Origin: Bordetella parapertussis
GTDB taxonomy: Bacteria; Pseudomonadota; Gammaproteobacteria; Burkholderiales; SG8-41
Direction of reading: 5' to 3'
NCBI GenBank assembly: GCA_945870465.1
Contig: CAMBSS010000186.1
Span: 1-7,692 of the forward strand
Length of the DNA: 7,692 nt
Numbering within the stretch: position 1 is the first letter of the stretch; each line of letters begins with the position of its first letter. A program made the translations under genes and the position numbers. Of the stretch, positions 5,296 to 7,692 are shown piece after piece. The notes beneath the pieces were generated by a model. The model was not told the DNA's origin. It did not search any database and was given only the letters and a program-made list of their open reading frames with translations.

Positions 5296-6692
5296 CTGCG
5301 CGGCGCCAGCATCAGGGCGGCAAGCTCCGCCACGTTTTTCAGTTTTTCCAGATCGAACACCATTTGTATGATGCGCTCGGCCTTGTCCTGCGGCCATTGC
5401 GCAAACTGCGCGCCGCCGCGGAACTTGTTGGAGATGTCGTTCCAGTTCATCGGCTGCGGCGGGCTGCCGCGCGCGTAATCCACACGGCCCGAAAACTGGC
5501 GGCCATCTTTCAGCACCACTTCGAGGAACGTCGTGAGTAGCGGATAGTTGTTGGCCGCCGCTTCCTCGTCGCTGTAGCACGTGTACTCGATCCTATTGAT
5601 CGCGTCCTGGATGTCGCGGCGGTTGACGACCTCGTCGGTGAATTCGGCAAGCCCCGCGCGGCGCAGCACCAGCATGGAAGCGAGACAGAATTCCATGCTG
5701 AACTTGCCTTCAAGACCAGTCACCGGACGGTGATATGTCAGGTTGCCGGGCAGCAGGCGATTGGTCCTGACGCCTATGCGCTCGACCTGGTTGGGCAGGA
5801 TGTTATTTTCGAGCACGATTTTTTCAAGCTCGCACATGCCCGGATGCGTGAGCCGGCCCGACGGGAAAGGCTTGATTGCGATGCTCGCGTCGGTCACGAA
5901 AGTCCACGGCTTGCCGAGCGCGTTCATGATCACGTCTTCATCGCATTTGCCGACATAGGCTTCAAAAAATCCGCGCGGGCCTTCGAGCACGGTCGGCGCC
6001 GACGTGAATCCCATCGCGGCGAGGTCAGTCGCAAGGATGCCGGTCTCGCCCGCGCGACCCGCGTGCAGCGGCTTGGCCATGGTGCCGAAATTTTCGCGTA
6101 TACCCGCCGCCTCGCTGCCGGCGGTGCCCAGCGCGGCGAGCGTGATCTCCGGCGAGACGCCCCTAACATTGCACACTGCGGCGGTGGCGCCGAACACGCC
6201 TATCGTGCCGCTAGAATGAAAACCTCGCCCATAGTGCGCGCCGGCCGTCGCGATACTGATTTTGCAGCTCACCTCGACGCCGACGTTGAATGCAGTCAGC
6301 AGTTCTTTGCCCGAACGGCTTTCAGCTTCGGCCACCGCGAACAGTGCCGATGCGACCGATGCGGATGGATGGATGCGGCTCGGGTTATGCGTGTCGTCGT
6401 AATCGTCCGAATGCATGGCAGTGCCATTGGCAAGCGCCGCGAACTGCGCCGGCACGCGCATGCCGCTGCCGTATACCGTGGCATTGCCGCCGCTGAAACC
6501 CAGGCTTGCGATGTGGCGGCGCAGAATCGCGCTGCCTTCGGCGACCGAGCCCGCAAATGCCACCGCGAAACAATCGAGCACGGCCTGCTTGCTCAGGCGT
6601 ATGACTTCGGGTGGAATGTCTTCAAAGCGCGTGGCACTCGCGAATTGCGCAACGCGTTCGGTCAAACGCGCGGGAGATTTTTCAGTCGACAT
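5292..6692 (-). CDS. MmgE/PrpD family protein (2-methylcitrate dehydratase-like)
   Basis: A 466-residue cytosolic enzyme of the MmgE/PrpD family, whose known members dehydrate 2-methylcitrate or act on related carboxylates such as cis-aconitate and iminodisuccinate. Family signatures are intact: AVLDCFAVAFAG near residue 40, HSDDYDDTH (94-102), HPSASVASALF, GTMAKPLHAGRAGETG (203-218), KPFPSGRLTHPG (274-285) and a C-terminal small domain. Length is normal and no lesion was seen. I chose ATG 6692, with AGG 5 bases upstream; GTG 6698 adds only Met-Pro. It overlaps the end of the upstream Bug gene by 11 bases, so the two are surely co-transcribed and probably co-translated. The prp operon partners (prpB, prpC, acnD) are absent, so the substrate is more likely whatever acid the neighbouring receptor brings in than propionate-derived methylcitrate. 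I assign the family with confidence but not the substrate. Confidence 0.93.
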   Translation of the reverse strand: MSTEKSPARLTERVAQFASATRFEDIPPEVIRLSKQAVLDCFAVAFAGSVAEGSAILRRHIASLGFSGGNATVYGSGMRVPAQFAALANGTAMHSDDYDDTHNPSRIHPSASVASALFAVAEAESRSGKELLTAFNVGVEVSCKISIATAGAHYGRGFHSSGTIGVFGATAAVCNVRGVSPEITLAALGTAGSEAAGIRENFGTMAKPLHAGRAGETGILATDLAAMGFTSAPTVLEGPRGFFEAYVGKCDEDVIMNALGKPWTFVTDASIAIKPFPSGRLTHPGMCELEKIVLENNILPNQVERIGVRTNRLLPGNLTYHRPVTGLEGKFSMEFCLASMLVLRRAGLAEFTDEVVNRRDIQDAINRIEYTCYSDEEAAANNYPLLTTFLEVVLKDGRQFSGRVDYARGSPPQPMNWNDISNKFRGGAQFAQWPQDKAERIIQMVFDLEKLKNVAELAALMLAPRS

Positions 6693-7650
6693 GGGCACCT
6701 GATAATTTGACCACGCCTGCCCACTTGGTCATTTCGGTTTTGATATAGGCGGCGAACTGCTCCGGCGTGTTTGCCGCGACCTCGGCGCCTTCACCGGACA
6801 GGCGATCCCGCATTTCGGGCAGCTCGAGTATGCGTTTCACTTCGGCGTTGACGCGCATGATGATTGCTCGCGGTGTGCCGGTGGGCGCGAACAGCCCGTA
6901 CCACGCAACGACCTCGTAGCCCGGCACACCGCCTTCAGCCACGGTCGGCACATCCGGCATCGCAGCCGAACGCTTCGGGCCGGTAACGCCGATCGCGCGC
7001 AGGCGGCCGCCCTTGATCTGCGATTGCGCCGACACCATGCCGAGATAAAAAAGCTGCACCTGTCCGGAAATCAGATCGGGCAGCACCGTGCCCAGCGTCT
7101 TGTAGGGAACATGCACCATCTTGATGCCGCCCATGGACTGCAGGAGTTCGGCGGTCAGATGACTCGCACTCCCGCTGCCGAGCGATGCGTAATTCAACTG
7201 CCCCGGCTTCGACTTGGCGAGCGCAATAAATTCTTTCGTGTTCGCGACACCGAGCGAAACCGGCGCCACCATCACGTACGGCGCGGTCGCCACCAGCGAG
7301 ATCGGCGCGAAGTCGCGCACCGTGTCGACTTTGAGCTTCTTGTAGAGTGCCGCGTTGATCGCGATGTTGGCGGTATTGCCCATCATCAGCGTGTAGCCGT
7401 CGCGGGGTGCTGCCGCCGCGATTTCGGTGCCGATCACGCCGCCCGAGCCCTGACGATTGTCGATAACGACCTGCTGGCCCCACGCCTCGCTGATCTTCTG
7501 GCCGACCGCGCGCGCGAACACGTCGGCAGAACCTCCCGCGGAAAAAGGCACGACGACCCTGATCGGGCGGTCGGGGTATCTGTCCGCAGCGAAGGAAACT
7601 CCAAACCAGGATGCTGCGAGGAAGAGTGCAACGATTTTTAGAATTTGCAT
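6682..7650 (-). CDS. Bug/TctC-family tripartite tricarboxylate transporter receptor
   Basis: A 322-residue periplasmic carboxylate-binding receptor of full length. The signal peptide is MQILKIVALFLAASWFGVSFA with cleavage at about residue 21-22. The mature part shows YPDRPIRVVVPFSAGGSADV (25-44), VIDNRQGSGGVIG (62-74), PRDGYTLM (82-89), RDFAPISLV (112-120), HVPYK (180-184) and PDVPTVAEGGVPGYE (232-246), all in family order. The start is ATG 7650; the ribosome site is weak (TATCGGG immediately before it). The last 11 bases overlap the MmgE/PrpD gene, which forms a two-gene operon. Permease genes are not in the window, so it either borrows a TctAB complex encoded elsewhere or signals, as some Bug proteins do. 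Compared with the other intact receptor here it has the same motif spacing but many substitutions, so it probably binds another ligand. Confidence 0.93.
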   Translation of the reverse strand: MQILKIVALFLAASWFGVSFAADRYPDRPIRVVVPFSAGGSADVFARAVGQKISEAWGQQVVIDNRQGSGGVIGTEIAAAAPRDGYTLMMGNTANIAINAALYKKLKVDTVRDFAPISLVATAPYVMVAPVSLGVANTKEFIALAKSKPGQLNYASLGSGSASHLTAELLQSMGGIKMVHVPYKTLGTVLPDLISGQVQLFYLGMVSAQSQIKGGRLRAIGVTGPKRSAAMPDVPTVAEGGVPGYEVVAWYGLFAPTGTPRAIIMRVNAEVKRILELPEMRDRLSGEGAEVAANTPEQFAAYIKTEMTKWAGVVKLSGAHVD

Positions 7651-7683
7651 ACCCGATAGTAACTGTATGCGCAGCGTCGGCGC

Positions 7684-7689
7684 AATATA
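7684..7689 (-). promoter_or_regulatory. Possible -10 element of the Bug-MmgE/PrpD operon
   Basis: The minus strand reads TATATT about 34 bases before the Bug start codon, a spacing that suits a -10 box with a leader of roughly 26 bases. The -35 region would lie beyond the right edge of the window, so this cannot be confirmed here. Confidence 0.25.
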
Positions 7690-7692
7690 ACG

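Noticed and set aside
5730..6710. 326-codon plus-strand open frame opposite the MmgE/PrpD gene
   Set aside because: Composition is typical of a shadow frame and the opposite strand holds all MmgE/PrpD motifs.
7024..7641. 205-codon plus-strand open frame opposite the right-hand Bug gene
   Set aside because: Antisense of a fully motif-supported receptor; no recognisable features of its own.

Overview
The window looks like a high-GC (roughly 60 % by eye) betaproteobacterial chromosome, most likely Burkholderiales. Three genes encode periplasmic receptors of the Bug/TctC family (tripartite tricarboxylate transporter substrate-binding proteins), a family greatly expanded in Bordetella, Cupriavidus and relatives, and one stands next to an MmgE/PrpD-family gene, a pairing common in that order. 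No rRNA, tRNA, CRISPR array, insertion sequence or phage gene was seen. Coding density is high and no gap exceeds 300 bases.

Layout. All genes but one lie on the minus strand, so the order of transcription runs from high to low coordinates. At the right end, a Bug receptor (6682..7650) overlaps by 11 bases an MmgE/PrpD protein (5292..6692). The only plus-strand gene, a small class III nucleotide cyclase homologue (4687..5295), ends tail to tail with it; both genes stop inside the same CTAG palindrome. A second Bug receptor (3571..4521) is divergent from the cyclase. Downstream of it lie a broken third Bug gene (2890..3509), a CoA-binding (Rossmann) protein gene with a 5' internal deletion (2451..2870), an unrecognised three-helix membrane protein (2066..2398), a 44-codon reading frame whose second half looks like the N-terminus of O-acetylhomoserine sulfhydrylase (1898..2032), and two tandem paralogous MFS transporters chained by stop/start overlaps. 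The last MFS gene runs off the left edge.

How it fits together. The Bug receptors would bind carboxylates in the periplasm. No TctA/TctB membrane partner is in the window, so these are 'orphan' receptors here. The Bug-MmgE/PrpD pair suggests uptake of a small carboxylic acid and its dehydration or isomerisation; the substrate cannot be read from the sequence. The two MFS transporters look like one co-translated pair of unknown substrate.

The most striking general feature is localised gene decay between about 1.9 and 3.5 kb. A receptor has lost its N-terminal half and carries a frameshift and an amber codon, a CoA-binding gene has lost its nucleotide-binding loop at a deletion that left a TGA, and a metY-like N-terminus is joined directly to a transporter. 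Two short heptamer repeat arrays flank the small membrane gene in the same stretch. I found no convincing new multi-gene system; the best leads are the metY-like leader/MFS junction, the cyclase with non-canonical catalytic residues, and the unknown membrane protein.
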